Both the position numbers and the translations under genes were made by a program. Shown here in pieces: positions 11,701-23,554 of a stretch of DNA of 64,000 nucleotides. Numbering within the stretch: position 1 is the stretch's first letter; every line of letters starts with the position of its first letter. The notes beneath the pieces are model-generated. The model searched no databases. It was not told where the DNA came from and worked only from the letters and a program-made list of their open reading frames with translations. Origin of the DNA: Plenodomus lindquistii. Its lineage: Eukaryota; Ascomycota; Dothideomycetes; Pleosporales; Leptosphaeriaceae. The stretch spans positions 2,728,001 through 2,792,000 of the forward strand of contig JANUWI010000002.1 in NCBI GenBank assembly GCA_025504975.1, in the 5' to 3' direction.

Positions 11701-13080
11701 CTCTTAAATCCACTGCTCTCCCGCCACCGTGAGAGTCGAGACGACAAAGGTGGGATGGAGTCGGCCAATGCAAGACACTCAACAAGTACCTTGACCACAA
11801 ACCATCTCAAAGCCCGCATATTTGTTGGACATATTCATTCCAAACCTACGCGCTACAGACACACCAGAATGTTCCTACGCCAACTCTCTTTGACCCACAT
11901 TAACGTGACTTGAACTGCAACTACATTCATCGAAGCAACAACAGGACAAACGTTTGCAAGGAACAAAATCCAGCTATCATCTTAAAACTTCTCAGAGCAA
12001 GGTCCCACATTCGTCTCACGACAAGATATGCAAGAGGACGTATATCCAGGCCACTTACTCTCACCTTCAATCGTTCAGTATACTATACATCCCGTAATAA
12101 ACCCCTTTTACAAAACCGAACTCGCAAAACCTTTAGCTCTCCCCAACACCAGCCCCTTCGCTCCGCAAACCCCATCCTAAATCCAGAAATTCTGCATAAT
12201 CCGAGTGGCGACATCCCAGCCTCCCAACATACCAGCTCCACCAAACGCTGTGGCAAACCCCCCACCCCCACACATCCGATACTCCAGCAAGTACGCGCTT
12301 GCTCAGCGACATCCCCGCTGCCTAGCCTAGTCTAAACACGATCACTGAAACAAGCGCACGCTGTGCACTATGTTTCAAGTCTGGTACATGCAGAAGCGCG
12401 CGCTATTGAATCTGCATTGTGCATTTCACGCATAACGGCCCTGCATAAGCTCTATGCATGCAATCGCTACGATGTAGTCATGAGTCAAAGGGTGCGTTAG
12501 CGTAAGCAGGGGAGTATTCCGGTCGGTACGCTAGTCGTGCTTATTGCCACCGCATGTTTACCATACTATAGACTCGAGAAGCGAGAAGGGGTTTGGAAGT
12601 GATTGTATCCATGATGCACGTGGATGAATGGACTATGGATGTGGAGATGCTCTTCGAAGAGAGGGACTCAAGTGTCCTGGTGATGGACGGTCCGCTGCGG
12701 AGTTTCATGCTCTACGGTACACGCGTTGAGTGAGAAAAGTATGAGTCCTTGCGCTGGACAAAGGAAATAATGAAATGATGAGATGAGAGCTCAGCTGGAA
12801 CTCAACGCATAGCTGCGGCATATCGCTTGCCATACCCACGCACGCACGCAAATTAAGAAATCCAAAATTCAAATCCCAAACTCCAGATCCCAAACTTCCA
12901 TGTCCATATCCAACTTGCAAGCCAGCGCTCAAGATCGATCGCGAAGGTGACTGCGAAGTGGGTCATCCAAAAGACTCTCAGTCGTCCATGTCTTGGAGGA
13001 GTCGTAGTTATCGTAATATTTGTAGGTCATCTGAGCCCCATAGTTGCCGGCTCACCACGAATCGTCGTCTTCCGTCCGAC
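8796..13080. other. 4.3-kb stretch without a supported gene
   Basis: Open frames at 9,474-9,864 (-), 9,851-10,445 (+), 11,291-11,800 (-) and 11,910-12,335 (+) are short, mutually overlapping and of atypical composition. None has a recognisable domain, signal peptide or well-placed splice sites. The region may be decayed genic or transposon-derived DNA. I saw no terminal inverted repeats. Confidence 0.4.
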
Positions 13081-14376
13081 TCAGCCCATCCAACTAGGCC
13101 TCGGAGGCTGTGGCGGCTTCTCCTCAGCCGCCTTCGCTTTCTCCTCGTCAACCTTTGCCATCCTCACACAGTAACTGACATCCCTCGGGTACTCTCTGTA
13201 GTTGAACCAATTCTTCCTTGCCCACTTGATCGCAATTGCTGTGTCGCTGTCTTCTGCCATGGGCATTCGCTGGTTCGCCATGAGCCTCTTCAAGTAGGGG
13301 TCCGGACGATCTCCCTTGTCAAGAGGCCAGAACTCCAGGCACTCGAGAAAGGAGTGGAAGTTACGGTTTGGGTCGCTCTTGAGCTCGGCTTTGCGCTGCT
13401 CTTTGCGCTGCCGCTCGAGAGCTGCTGCGGCTTCAATCTGGGCGGCCTCCGCGCGCTGCTTTTTGGCGGCCTCCGCGCGCTGAAAGTCCTCGCGACGTTG
13501 CTTCTCGGCAGCGGCGGCGGCGCTGGCGGCCTTCTTGCGCTCCTCTTCTTGATGGGCCTTCTCTTTTGCCTGGGCGAGCTGTATCCGGGCTAGGCGGTCT
13601 CGCTCTTGGAGCTGCTGGATACGAAGCTGCTCGGCGGCCGCGGCGGCTGCGGCCTGCTTCTTCTTTTTGTCTTCGTCTTCTTTGCGCTGGATCTCGATCT
13701 GGGCTAGACGAGCTTGCTCCTCTCGCTCTTTCTCCTCCTTTGAACGCTTCGCCTGGAGAGCGTGTGCGTAAAGACCTCTTAGGCGCTGTTGCTGCTGTTG
13801 CTGGCTCATGAGCTTGCCCTGAGAGGCTGCCTGCTGGTACTCAACGCGTACCATCTCCCGCGCCCAGGCCAAGCATGCAGGGTCGAGTGGCGAGGGTGGA
13901 GGCGTAGGTATAGCTTGAGGGCGATTATGAGGTGAGGAATGTGGCATAGGTCGCGAAGTGATTGGGGAACCTTGATTCGCCCTGGCACTGGTGATGGGCG
14001 CCGCGATTGCTTGTCGCTTGGGTGTGGGCATCTCATCCGTAGTCAGACTATCTGCGGAGCGCTTTCGTGGAGCGTTCTGGTGGCCTCTAGCCATGGCTTG
14101 AACCTGGGCTGGCGAAGTGCCGTAGTAATGTGCGAGATTTGAGTACTGTGTGGCCCTCTCGGACCAGCCAAGAGGACCAGGAGGAGATGGCGAGGCTGGG
14201 CTGTAATGCTGATGGTGTTGAAAGCTGGTAGGCACATTCTGCATACGCAGCTGCGGGGAGGATAGCATTTGTGCTTGCTGAATGGGCAATGGCTGAGGCT
14301 GCTGGGGCAGTCCCCAGGGTCCTACTTGCTGCTGCTGCATTGGCCGTTGCTGTTGCTGTGGGTGCCAGAAACTCAT
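13081..14376 (-). CDS. Gln-rich coiled-coil protein of unknown function, 431 aa
   Basis: A single open exon begins with ATG and a Gln/Pro-rich N-terminus (residues ~1-40, several QQQQ runs). A disordered Ser/Pro-rich stretch with a basic KRSAD/PKRQ region suggestive of nuclear import follows. Residues ~205-330 are dominated by Glu, Lys, Arg, Ala and Gln in heptad-like order (QIEIQRKEDEDKKKKQ, AAAEKQRREDF), predicted to be a long coiled coil or single alpha helix. The last 90 residues look folded and contain FLECLEFWPLDKGDRPDPY and AIKWARKNWFNYREY. I do not recognise a family. It could be a fungal-specific nuclear protein, but that is inference from composition. Confidence 0.75.
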   Translation of the reverse strand: MSFWHPQQQQRPMQQQQVGPWGLPQQPQPLPIQQAQMLSSPQLRMQNVPTSFQHHQHYSPASPSPPGPLGWSERATQYSNLAHYYGTSPAQVQAMARGHQNAPRKRSADSLTTDEMPTPKRQAIAAPITSARANQGSPITSRPMPHSSPHNRPQAIPTPPPSPLDPACLAWAREMVRVEYQQAASQGKLMSQQQQQQRLRGLYAHALQAKRSKEEKEREEQARLAQIEIQRKEDEDKKKKQAAAAAAAEQLRIQQLQERDRLARIQLAQAKEKAHQEEERKKAASAAAAAEKQRREDFQRAEAAKKQRAEAAQIEAAAALERQRKEQRKAELKSDPNRNFHSFLECLEFWPLDKGDRPDPYLKRLMANQRMPMAEDSDTAIAIKWARKNWFNYREYPRDVSYCVRMAKVDEEKAKAAEEKPPQPPRPSWMG

Positions 14377-15165
14377 GGTCTTGCGCTTGTGAATGTAAGA
14401 AAGTTCAGAGTATCGAGAATTTGTGATCGTAAGGAAGATGGTAGATTCTGTAGAATTTGCGAGAATTTGTGAGTGGGGGAGGTTGGGTTTTGTACGTGAA
14501 GTGAGAGAGACTTTGGTTACGTTATCGCTCTATTGCGACAATAGCTTGCGACTAGCGACAGTTTTCACCTCTCACTTTACCCACAACCAGCCAATAAGAA
14601 AATAGGAGCTGGAAAGCCCTCATAGCCTTCGCAGTGGTATTGAGTGGGTGTATGAGCCTGTTGTCTGACGCACATTTCGGGATCCCCTCAAATGAAATCG
14701 TGTCACGTTCGGTGAAGGCAGTTCCAGAACATCAACTTGATTCTGATCGGCGCCGACACAATGCAAATCATGACGAGAGGAATTTGTCGATTATTTTAAT
14801 TTATTATAGTGGCGCAGCTATGTACGAGAGGCTGGGTGAACATTGTTGTCATACTAGGACAACACCCTAGTCTCGACTGCCCGTTTCATCGCGAATATCC
14901 TACAGTCGTGCGTATATGCAAACTCCCTTTCCAGAGCAGAAACAAACGACGCTTAAGCCAGTAGTCAAACTACTGCCGGTAAGGAACAGTCGCGCGAGGC
15001 TATGCAAGCGACTGCAATCAATCCGTTCTCGTGCAAGTCCTCGACCCCAGATACCATATGCTATCATGAACAATTATTCAAACTCAAAACACCTGCATAG
15101 CTTCATACCCCTTTAGTTCGCTTTGTAGCGACACCCTTCTCCATGAGAGGAGAAGCATGAACATT
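14377..15165. other. Intergenic
   Basis: No gene seen. The region holds the promoter of the minus-strand Gln-rich gene and the 3' flank of the minus-strand gene that ends at 15,166. Confidence 0.5.
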
Positions 15166-16949
15166 CTACGCGGTTTCATGTGAATTGTCATCGCCCCTAG
15201 CGCTGAAGACCGATGCCGGAGTAGTGGAGCGCGATGTGCCAAGTTCTGAGCTGCTCGCGTTAGCTTCCTCGACCACTGGAAGCTTGCCCTTTGGCGTCTG
15301 TGGCGTCTTCGCAGTCCTCGCCTTCTTCGGAGTCTTAGGGGTCTTGGGAGTCTTCGGTGTCTGGGGAGCGGCGTCTGACTGCTCATCGCTCAGAACATCG
15401 TAATCTTCATTCAGCTTCATGTGCCGGTGCGGTCCATAGATGTAGGCGTCCATCTCAAGGTTTGGAGGTGGATGCTCTGGAGTTTTGCCCGTCTCTAGGT
15501 CCTCGGCCAGTCTCCAGACGTTGAAGAGCGTGTACGGAGCCTGTGTCGCTTGACAGTACTTAACGCAACGGGTGAAGATACCCCCATCAACGCCTTCTTC
15601 CGGGTGCTTGATGAGCCCGACGCAAAGATTACGGACATAGTAGTTGAGAGCATTGGGTGCTTCATCACCTTCAAGGCGCATGAGATCAGTGGCTGTGCTG
15701 TCGTTCGCATGCTTGAAAGCAGCCTTGAGCCTATCTTCCCATCCGGTACCGTACTTGGATCGACCCAACTTGATTGCGGTTGTGCACTTCACAGAGCAAG
15801 TATTGCGAAGATAAGGCGGCTCGATGTTCCGGTGCTCGTGGAGCGCGTCGACAATGTTACGAGGGCCCCACTCGCGGGCGTAGAGACGCAGCGATACGGC
15901 AGGCCGGGACAAGGACTGGAAGAAGTAGACAATCACCTCGGTATCCGTCAATGGCATGTATGGAACTTCGACGTATGCTGGGGGCAACATCTTGTCGAGG
16001 CTGTGGTTCTTCCGCTTGTTGATCGATGTGGAAGACTTCCGTGTCAAATTCCCTGGTCCAATGCGGCCAGGCGTCATTGGTGTCTTGGGCATGCTTGTCT
16101 GCAAGCCAGCTGACAGCATGCTCTGGAAGGCTGTTAGGGTAAACTGCTACAAGAGGCGTGGGCGAATACATACAGCAGACCTGGTCAGTGGTGTGGGTAT
16201 TCCTGCTATGGTCGTGGGGGCGGCTCCGGGAATAGCAATCTGGAGCTGCTTGCGCGCCTTCGTTTGCCGGCCAACTGTAGCTGTCGCGCGCAATGCGGAT
16301 CTATCAGCAAAATCCTCTGTGCGATCGCGATAATCACGATGTCCTGGAGAAGGGCTACGCGAGCGTGTCTCGGTATTGCCTCGCCGCCAACTCCGGGGCT
16401 GCCCCAGGGGCGCAGTCTGCGGGGCGTTGTAAGGAAGCGCTGCTCGATCTCCGAGTAAATTATGCAAACGAGAATTCTCGTATTCGACGCTCGCCAGTCG
16501 GTTGCTGAGATGCTCAAACGTATTTTGCAGACTCTGATTGAAGACGAGCACTTCGGCAATGAGTTCGTCATGCTCGGCAACTGTTTGTGTCAATATCTCT
16601 GCAAAAGCGCAGCACAGATCAGCTAACCTTGTTGATGGTGCGCTTCCGTCACCGTACGCAAATCATTAACCTGGATGGCGAGCTCCTCTGTATCTGCTGG
16701 TGGCAGATGCATCTGCTCGTCCATATTGTCTACAATGGTGTTAGCTTTGGGAACCAGGCTGCCAACTGAACCCTTCTCATGACTAGAGAGACCCCCAGAT
16801 TGGTGGGGCCAGCGCTTACCGTCCATGTTCGTCTGCGGCAGGAATGGCAGGTGTAGCCCATGCGCATCGTCATGGTCAAATTCTTGTTCGAACATTTTTG
16901 GGAGCGTCTGCGGTGCGGTATCGCGGTCAGCCTGTGTATTGTGGCTCAT
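15166..16949 (-). CDS. Unrecognised 537-aa protein with coiled coil and Thr-Pro-Lys repeats
   Basis: Four exons: 16820-16949, 16628-16729, 16174-16598 and 15166-16122. All three introns have good signals (GTAAGC...GTAG with GCTAAC; GTTAGC...TTGCAG; GTATGT...CCTAAC...CCAG) and keep the frame. The N-terminal third has a coiled coil (around VAEHDELIAEVLVFNQSLQ) followed by an Arg-Ser stretch (RSRSPSPGHRDYRDR). The central part looks folded (MPLTDTEVIVYFFQSLS, AREWGPRNIVDALHEHRN, LNYYVRNLCVGLIKHPEEGV). The C-terminus has tandem TPK units, which are minimal Cdk/MAPK sites. An upstream open frame beginning MSEPAIKQEE at 17,328 may be an additional first exon; the true 5' end is uncertain. No known family recognised. 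Confidence 0.65.
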
Positions 16950-18734
16950 ACAATCCAAATTGAGTGTGGCTGTCTGCTGCGGTGGTGTTGTTGTTGACAC
17001 GATCCGTTGCCAGAGAAGACAACACTCGAGATGGAAAGTGCAATAAGAACGGGTGTGGGGCAGCAAACGCTCAAGGACCACGAACTTCTGAGCGACCAAG
17101 CTTGTACCTCCAGGGCGAGCTCCCGCAGTAGCTGTCTGGAGTAAGCCGTGCCTCCATCACGATGCCCCTCGCGTGCATTGCGTATGGTCCCAGATTGATG
17201 TTGCTGGTACAGGAGGGGGCCACCTGCGATATAGTAGAAGGCGCGGCTGGGGGCGTTGTTTGCACCATCGCTGCCATCATCTTCCAATCCTCGGCGCTCT
17301 CCTCTTGTTTAATCGCGGGCTCTGACATGTTGTCTGAATATATGACGCCGTCTAGTACGTGGAGAAAAGTGCGTTTAGTGTCGGCGGACTGAAGATTTTG
17401 TAGACTTTGCCGTTCATAGATGTGTGACTAAGCCCCAGCACAGTCCGACGGTGAAGATGAGCGTGAGTGCGCCTGCTTGTCTTGCGCATGGACACACTCA
17501 TCAACAAGTGTGCGATTTCGATCCTGGGCTTGGCGAAGCACAATTTCTTTTCGCGAGGATTAGTCCAAGTGAGGTACGACTCCGGGGCTCGCATTCATTG
17601 ATTTCCAAAGGCTCAAGTGCGAATCGCAGAGGAAGTCCACAGATGATGTGTGTATTCTCTAGGAGTGGTGAAGACAGTGATCTGTTAGCTCTGCGTGTAT
17701 TCTTATCTCTTTGCTGCTGTACAGACTTGAGCGCCATGCTGTCAAGGTGAAATGGGAATACCATGCCTCCGAGCTCCTTCATACATGAGGCAGTGCGCTT
17801 TACGCATGCGAGAAGACGCCCAGGTTAACATGGTCTCCATACATCGAAGAAGCCAATCCTCCAGTGTTAAAATACCTTGGAGGTCGGCGATAGCGGGATG
17901 GATGGGTCGAAACGATGAGAGCAAGGAAGGACATGTGCTTAGGGTGAGAACTGCCAGGCAGCAGCATGTCAAAGTGAGGGAGAAACATCGAATTGGTGAA
18001 AACCAGAACCGTAGAAACTGACAACCCAGTCTGGATAACAACATTCTTCCAAAAAAGAGTCATTGATCCCGCTTCAGGACGGCACGCGTAGTGTTTGAAC
18101 ATGCCTAAACTCCATCTACTCTCCTTGATGCTGCGCGGGAGAACAAATACTGAGAATGCTCGGTATACACGCATTAGCACTTTTGATGTTTCGAAGCGTT
18201 CAAAAACATCGAGAGTTTGAAGTCCAATAACTCGTATTTAATTGGGTTTGACGCGTGCACTGTTGAGCACACATAGCGAAGATCGAGGCATTGACGCGTC
18301 CTCAGTCTTGAACATCATAGATTATCCGGTTCTGAGACGGACTGGCAACTTGAATAATCGATTATTGTTGGATGAAGAACGAAGAGGTGATGGAGTCCAG
18401 AGCTGACTTGACAACTGACGTCTGGCGCGAATCTGCGCTAGTCCACATCAGGTACCATGGTTTTTGACCATTCTTTCATGCTCAGACTGCACAAATTTAT
18501 AGATGCAAGTAAAACATGACCTCGAAACTCATCTCCTCTCAAACTGACACAATGGACGAACACAAGACCACTTCATCTCAGCAATACAGCCCGCGATCTT
18601 TCTCAACATCCAGAAGCCGAGGCTAAACACAACCGATAACCCCAAACACGACCGACCCCAGCACGTCATCCCCATACTCTTGATCCTCATTCAAACTGCC
18701 CATACTCCCTTTCCCTCTCCACTAACCCCCCAAC
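16950..18734. other. Possible 5' exon, then intergenic sequence
   Basis: A minus-strand frame at 17,071-17,328 starts MSEPAIKQEESAEDW and contains a SUMO-consensus-like IKQEE. It may be a first exon of the gene ending at 15,166; a possible donor is CAG|GTGGCC near 17,223. The rest, up to the ketopantoate reductase gene, shows no convincing gene. A pyrimidine-rich tract precedes the ATG at 18,735, as is common in filamentous fungi. Confidence 0.35.
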
Positions 18735-19760
18735 ATGCCCCCCACACAAATCCTCATCCTCGGCGCCGGCGCAATCGGGGCCTTCTACGCCTCGCGCCTT
18801 GCCCTCGCCCCAAACACCTCCGTCTCAGTAATCTGCCGCTCAAACTACACCGCCGTCTCCACCTCAGGATTCCGCATAACCTCTCCCCAATACGGCGACT
18901 ACACCTTCACTCCCGCGCACACATTCCGCAATCCCGAGGAAGCGCGCAAGAGCCGTATAACCTGGGACTACGTCGTCGTGAGCACCAAAGCGCTCCCCGA
19001 TGTCAGCGACGACAGCGGAATACTCGAAGGACTAGTAGGCGCCCACACGGCAATCGTATTAATACAAAATGGCCTGGGAGTAGAACAACCATACGCAACG
19101 CGCTTCCCTCACGCCCCCATCCTCTCCGCCGTCACAATCGCAACATGCGCCCAGCCATCTCACGGCCACATCCAACACAACCGCTGGACCCGCATAAACA
19201 GCGGCGCCTACCTCCCACACCTGGACACAGGCTCGCCCCTCCCCAGCGATACCACCGCCATAGACCTAAACAACACATTCATCCGCCTCCTCACCTCCGG
19301 CGGGATAAAAGACGCATCCTCCTACCCGCACGCCAAACTGCAACTCCTGCGCTGGCACAAAATCGCCATAAACGCCTCGTTCAACCCCTCCTCCGTCCTA
19401 TCCCTGTGCATCCCAAACTCCCAACTCGCCGCGGATCCAGAAATGCAGCAACACTTACTCGGCGTAATGCACGAGATCTTGTCCACCGCGCCAAAAATCT
19501 TAAACGCGCCGATGCCAGAGGATTTCGCGACGCCCGAGGCGATTATAAGGAGTACGCTCAGGAATACGAGTGGGAGTCGGCCGAGCATGGCGATGGATTG
19601 GGAGGAGGGGAAACGGCTCGAGATTGAGGTTATACTGGGGAATCCGATTCGGATTGCAAGGGAGAGGGGGTTGGAGATGCCGAGGTTGCAGAGCTTGTAT
19701 GCGCTTGTTAGGATGGCGCAGAGTGTGAGGGAGGGGAGGAAGGAGGGGGCGAAGTTGTGA
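18735..19760 (+). CDS. 2-dehydropantoate 2-reductase family (ApbA/PanE-like), 341 aa
   Basis: Single-exon gene. The N-terminus has a Rossmann dinucleotide-binding motif, ILILGAGAIGAFYASRLA (GxGxxG, residues ~5-22). This is followed by VVVSTKAL and IVLIQNGLGVEQPY, the signature ketopantoate-reductase segments around the cofactor and substrate. The C-terminal helical domain contains LQLLRWHKIAINASFNPSSV, holding the conserved Lys and Asn of the active site. The family reduces 2-dehydropantoate to pantoate with NADPH in pantothenate/CoA synthesis. Fungi carry several paralogues, so this one may act on another 2-oxo acid. Length is normal and there is no targeting signal, so it is probably cytosolic. 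The stretch near residues 250-300 includes the expected GNP motif before the final helix. Confidence 0.9.
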   Translation: MPPTQILILGAGAIGAFYASRLALAPNTSVSVICRSNYTAVSTSGFRITSPQYGDYTFTPAHTFRNPEEARKSRITWDYVVVSTKALPDVSDDSGILEGLVGAHTAIVLIQNGLGVEQPYATRFPHAPILSAVTIATCAQPSHGHIQHNRWTRINSGAYLPHLDTGSPLPSDTTAIDLNNTFIRLLTSGGIKDASSYPHAKLQLLRWHKIAINASFNPSSVLSLCIPNSQLAADPEMQQHLLGVMHEILSTAPKILNAPMPEDFATPEAIIRSTLRNTSGSRPSMAMDWEEGKRLEIEVILGNPIRIARERGLEMPRLQSLYALVRMAQSVREGRKEGAKL

Positions 19761-20038
19761 GGGGGTGTGCGGGGGGTCGTATATAGGAAGTGGAGGGAGA
19801 GGATGGATGATCAGATACCTTTTCTCGCGGATTATGTGTGGTGGTACTTCATGTTTGAAGTGAGAGCTTTACCGTGAATCAGGTGTCTCCTTCATTTGGA
19901 TGATGTTGAATAGAAATTTTTTTGACACGACATCACAGCAACCTCAAGCATCCAGAGCCTATCAACGTAAAAAGATTCATTCTTGATCCAAGGGGTATAA
20001 TGCAACACTACCATCCGCCACCACCACCATCCCACCCC
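19761..20038. other. Short convergent intergenic region
   Basis: About 280 bp between the convergent ketopantoate-reductase-like and phospholipase genes. It contains 3' UTR-like sequence and no additional gene. Confidence 0.5.
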
Positions 20039-22552
20039 CTAACTAAACTGATCCCCCTGCTCACTCCCCCCAACCCTCCTCCCCGCAGTCCGCCCCTGCG
20101 CCAACCTCCACCTCCACCTCCTCTCCCCCTCGACCCTCTCCCTCTCCTCCCTCATCGCCTTCTTCCTCTCATACACCGCCCTAACCGTGCGTTTCGTCCT
20201 CTCAGCACCCTCATCGAAATTTGTGCGCGCAAGCTTGACAACGGAATCAATTTGCTCAGGCGTGTAGACAAAGTTCCACGTGGACATGAAATCCGAGGTT
20301 TTTGGGTCGACGCCGGGGACTTTTGGGTTGGCCATGAAGGGAAAGTAAATGACTGCAATGCCAGACTCTGGACGCATGAGTTCCCAGTCTTCTTCTACGA
20401 GTTTGGAATCGGGTTCGTGGGCGTCGGTGTGGCGTTCTTCGGTTGTGCCGACCCAGATGTTACAGTAGCCTAGGTCTTTGCTTTTGCCCTTTTTGGCGTC
20501 TGCTGCGTCGTTGGCTTTGGCTTCGGCGATGCGGTCTTGCGCGTCTTGTTCGGTTTTTGCGGCTGCGTCTTGGAGATCCTGTTGGAGTTCGGCGGGGGTT
20601 TCGTCGGAGGGTGGCCAGCCAGCGCCAACGGGCCAGCCTTTGATGCCGCGCTGGCGGGCGTAGCCGTCGGCGACTTTGAGCCAGTTGTCTGTGCGGACGT
20701 CGGCTGATGCGTCAAAGGCGACGAGGATGTCGACGTCGCGACCTGGGCGGAGGAGCGGGTAGATGGGGAGGTTGTTGCTCATGCCTGCGTCCATGAATTG
20801 GAAGTTCTTTTGCGAAAAGATGCTTTCAGGACAGGAGTCAGGTAGCAGTTCGCGCATGCCGAGGGCGAAGTTGGGGATGGAAGCGGGGTCGATGGGATGC
20901 ACCTTTACGAGATCGTCGTCGCGCTCCGAGATCATGGCATCGATGGATGCAAGGCCGAGAAAACTGCGCATCAGGGGGCGTACCTCGCGGTAGTAGTGTG
21001 ACAGAGTCGCGCAAAAGGCAGAGCCCCAGATACCCATGAGTAAGGGTACGCGGACTTCAGGGAGTGCGAGGCCATTTTTGCGCCAGACTGTGCGGCCGTT
21101 TTGGAATTCGCGGCCCATTGCCCATGTTGGAATACCGGCTGATAACTCTTCGCACCACATCTCGTATGGGGTGAATTCGAACCATTGGAACCAAGCCTCA
21201 CTTCTTGCCTTGGCTTCGGCAGCAATTGTATCCATGCTGTCAGACTGTTCGGCGAGGGGAATCTCGTGTCGGACCGCGGTGTAGATTGGAAGTGGATTCG
21301 AGCCATTGTCGGTAAAGCGGCGCTGATTCGAGACCTTGTAGTCGTATGAGCTGACTGATAGCTCACCCTTGGGAACGAGCAAGCGGGCGGCAAGTAGAGC
21401 ACCGTAGATGTCGACTAGTCCAAACTCAGCTTCTGGGACTCCTTTGGCCTTTTCGACGAGTCCACTGAGCAGGTACTTGTTGGTCGGGGCGCTGACGAGG
21501 AGTTCTAGTGCATCTGGGGGAAATGCAATGTGCACACCAAGCCTGTTCTTCAGGTGTCGAATCAGCTTGGAGTGGCTCTGTTGAGTGATGTCGGAGTAGT
21601 ACAGAGTTTGCAGCCAACAACTGCCGCTCACCCCAGCCGTGTATGTGACACAGTCGAACAGGCCATGTTCCTTGGCCGAGAGGTAGGAAGAGGAGCCTGC
21701 GACAAGGGCACGGAGACCGCCGCCAGAACCACACATGGCTATGACTGGAACGTCGTCTGGGTGTATGTTGGCCTCTGGAATGTCGAGATATCGTGCGAGG
21801 GCTGCCTTTGTGAAGTGTGCCCTTTTCTCCCTGAAGGCCAGCTCTTCGACACACAGCTGATCAGAAACACGCACAGAGGCGTCCCAGGTGATTTCAGGGT
21901 TGCATTCCGGGTCATTGGCCTCGTACCAGATTTCCTCGGCCAGAGATCCAGGAGCCATGGACAGTTCGTTTTGCAGTTTGCGGATGAAGCCAGGCAGGAC
22001 CTTGACCCAACTTGGCACGATGTAGTCGATGATGGTGTCGCCAATGGCCGAGGGAGACGGCGCAGCGGTGGGGAATTTACTTGCTATTGTCTGCCACGCT
22101 GACTGTGCACTGCTGCCTTCTTCTTCCTTGTCGCTGTAGCCGGTCGCGATGCGTGTCTGGGGCGGGGCATCCTGGTCACCGGGCTTGTCCGAGTTTTGCT
22201 TGTTGATCTTGGCTTCGGCCTGCTTGGTCGTCGGTCTCTGCTTTTCGCTGTCCTGTCCCAGAAGCGACTTTTTGAGGGAAGGCGCATCGAGGTGGATGGG
22301 ACGAAAGAGCCCGGTCGACGGGTAGGTGGAGAGACAGCCGGCTGCAGCAGTCGCAAGGAGGCATGGAGGGCCATATCGAATGCCGAGGGTGGCCAGTCTA
22401 GATCTCGAGGGCGACGTGCGACTTGTATGCAATCTGTGCGCCGTGTCAGTTGGTGGGTTGTTTGCGACTCGACATCAGGCCACTGCTTACCCTCGGCGCG
22501 CGCCTTGTCGCCATGCTTGTCGCAAAGTGCTGGGTCGCCGTAGGCCAGCCAT
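20039..22552 (-). CDS. cPLA2/lysophospholipase-type enzyme with mitochondrial-type presequence, 818 aa
   Basis: Exons are 22491-22552 and 20039-22433, joined by GTAAGC...CACAG in frame. I chose the ATG at 22,552 because it gives a basic, Ser/Arg-rich, acid-free N-terminus (MAGLRRPSTLRQAWRQGARR) like a mitochondrial presequence, followed by a possible short membrane segment (PPCLLATAAAG). The catalytic domain of the group IV phospholipase A2/lysophospholipase family is clear. It has the oxyanion region AMCGSGGGLRAL, the nucleophile elbow GVSGSCW (Ser), and the catalytic Asp in ILVAFDASADV. Such enzymes hydrolyse acyl esters of (lyso)phospholipids. Unlike secreted fungal phospholipase B it has no secretory signal and carries a charged C-terminal tail. 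An in-frame upstream ATG near 22,622 would add 23 residues. Confidence 0.87.
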
Positions 22553-23554
22553 ACGATTGATTGAGATTGAGCAGAAACGAGTGCAGGTGTCAAGGCAAGA
22601 AGCAAGCACAAAGTGCCCCATTGGGCCTATGGGAATGCGTTTGGCATGACGCAGTTTGCCTGTGGGTGGGCAGACGGTGGAAACCTCCGGCCCACATGCT
22701 CATTACAGGTTTTGAGGGCGCTTGCCAAGCCATGCAGGAACAGCCATCCTGGCCAGACGGCTGGTTGCTCCTTTACACATGTGTACACCGTACATTCACA
22801 TGGCTTCATGACGGCGATGGTGCCGAACATCACGGTTAGAAGTCACATGCGCTGCCGGTTGCAGGAAGCTTTGCCTGGCGGCTGCGCGGCGTGGGCTTGA
22901 TGTGCCATCCCCCACCTCCGTCCCATCTAGCGTTGTCAATCCACGACGCCTCAACGTTCTACGTGATCCTATGGTGGTAACACAGCGCGCTATTCGAGAG
23001 GACCGTTGGGTGTGTTCAGATTGCTGGATTCTTCAAGGCGCCTGTGAAGGCCTATCAGTCCTAAAACTATTCCATCAACACGAACATGACCATTTCAACG
23101 GGATTCAAATGGCCCTGAAGCTCAGTAACGGAAATTGCATCAATGTCAATGTCCATGTCAATTCACATGCTTTGACCACGTCAAGTCAGCCCCCGCATTC
23201 AATCGTTCGCCATGCAAAAGGCCGGTCCCCGCATCTGCGAATCATGCCGTTGCTGAAGTCTGCGCAGTGGGCCGCCGAAACCGAGACCCTGGGCCGTCGC
23301 AGCTCCGATCCATCGTCTCCACGCCAGCCCTCTGCAAGCATCATCCCCTCAGCTTGACATCCATGTCCCCTCTGCAGCCTTAACTTTTAACGTTGGAGTA
23401 GCTCCCCTCACGTTTGAGAACACATATGCTTATCCTCATGTTTTACACAATACCTCGCTCCGCTTGAGCAGCCACCATCGTCCTCGCCCTATTGCCTAGT
23501 ACCTACCTCCTCCAATAACCAGCCCGCCAAGGCAGGCGCATCTCTCTCTGCGCC
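22553..23554. other. Divergent intergenic region
   Basis: A 1-kb spacer between the minus-strand phospholipase gene and plus-strand exo70, presumably holding both promoters. The plus-strand open frame at 22,902-23,357 has no protein-like features. No repeats or RNA genes seen. Confidence 0.45.

Noticed and set aside
12958..13593. 211-residue plus-strand frame opposite the Gln-rich gene
   Set aside because: Antisense shadow of the coiled-coil coding region; Leu-rich composition follows from complementing CAG/GAG codons.
15550..16113. 187-residue plus-strand frame opposite the TPK-repeat gene
   Set aside because: Antisense shadow; the minus strand has a better supported spliced gene.
18680..19627. 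Long plus-strand frame rich in Arg, His and Pro overlapping the ketopantoate reductase gene
   Set aside because: It is an out-of-frame shadow of the real gene; composition is that of shifted GC-rich codons.
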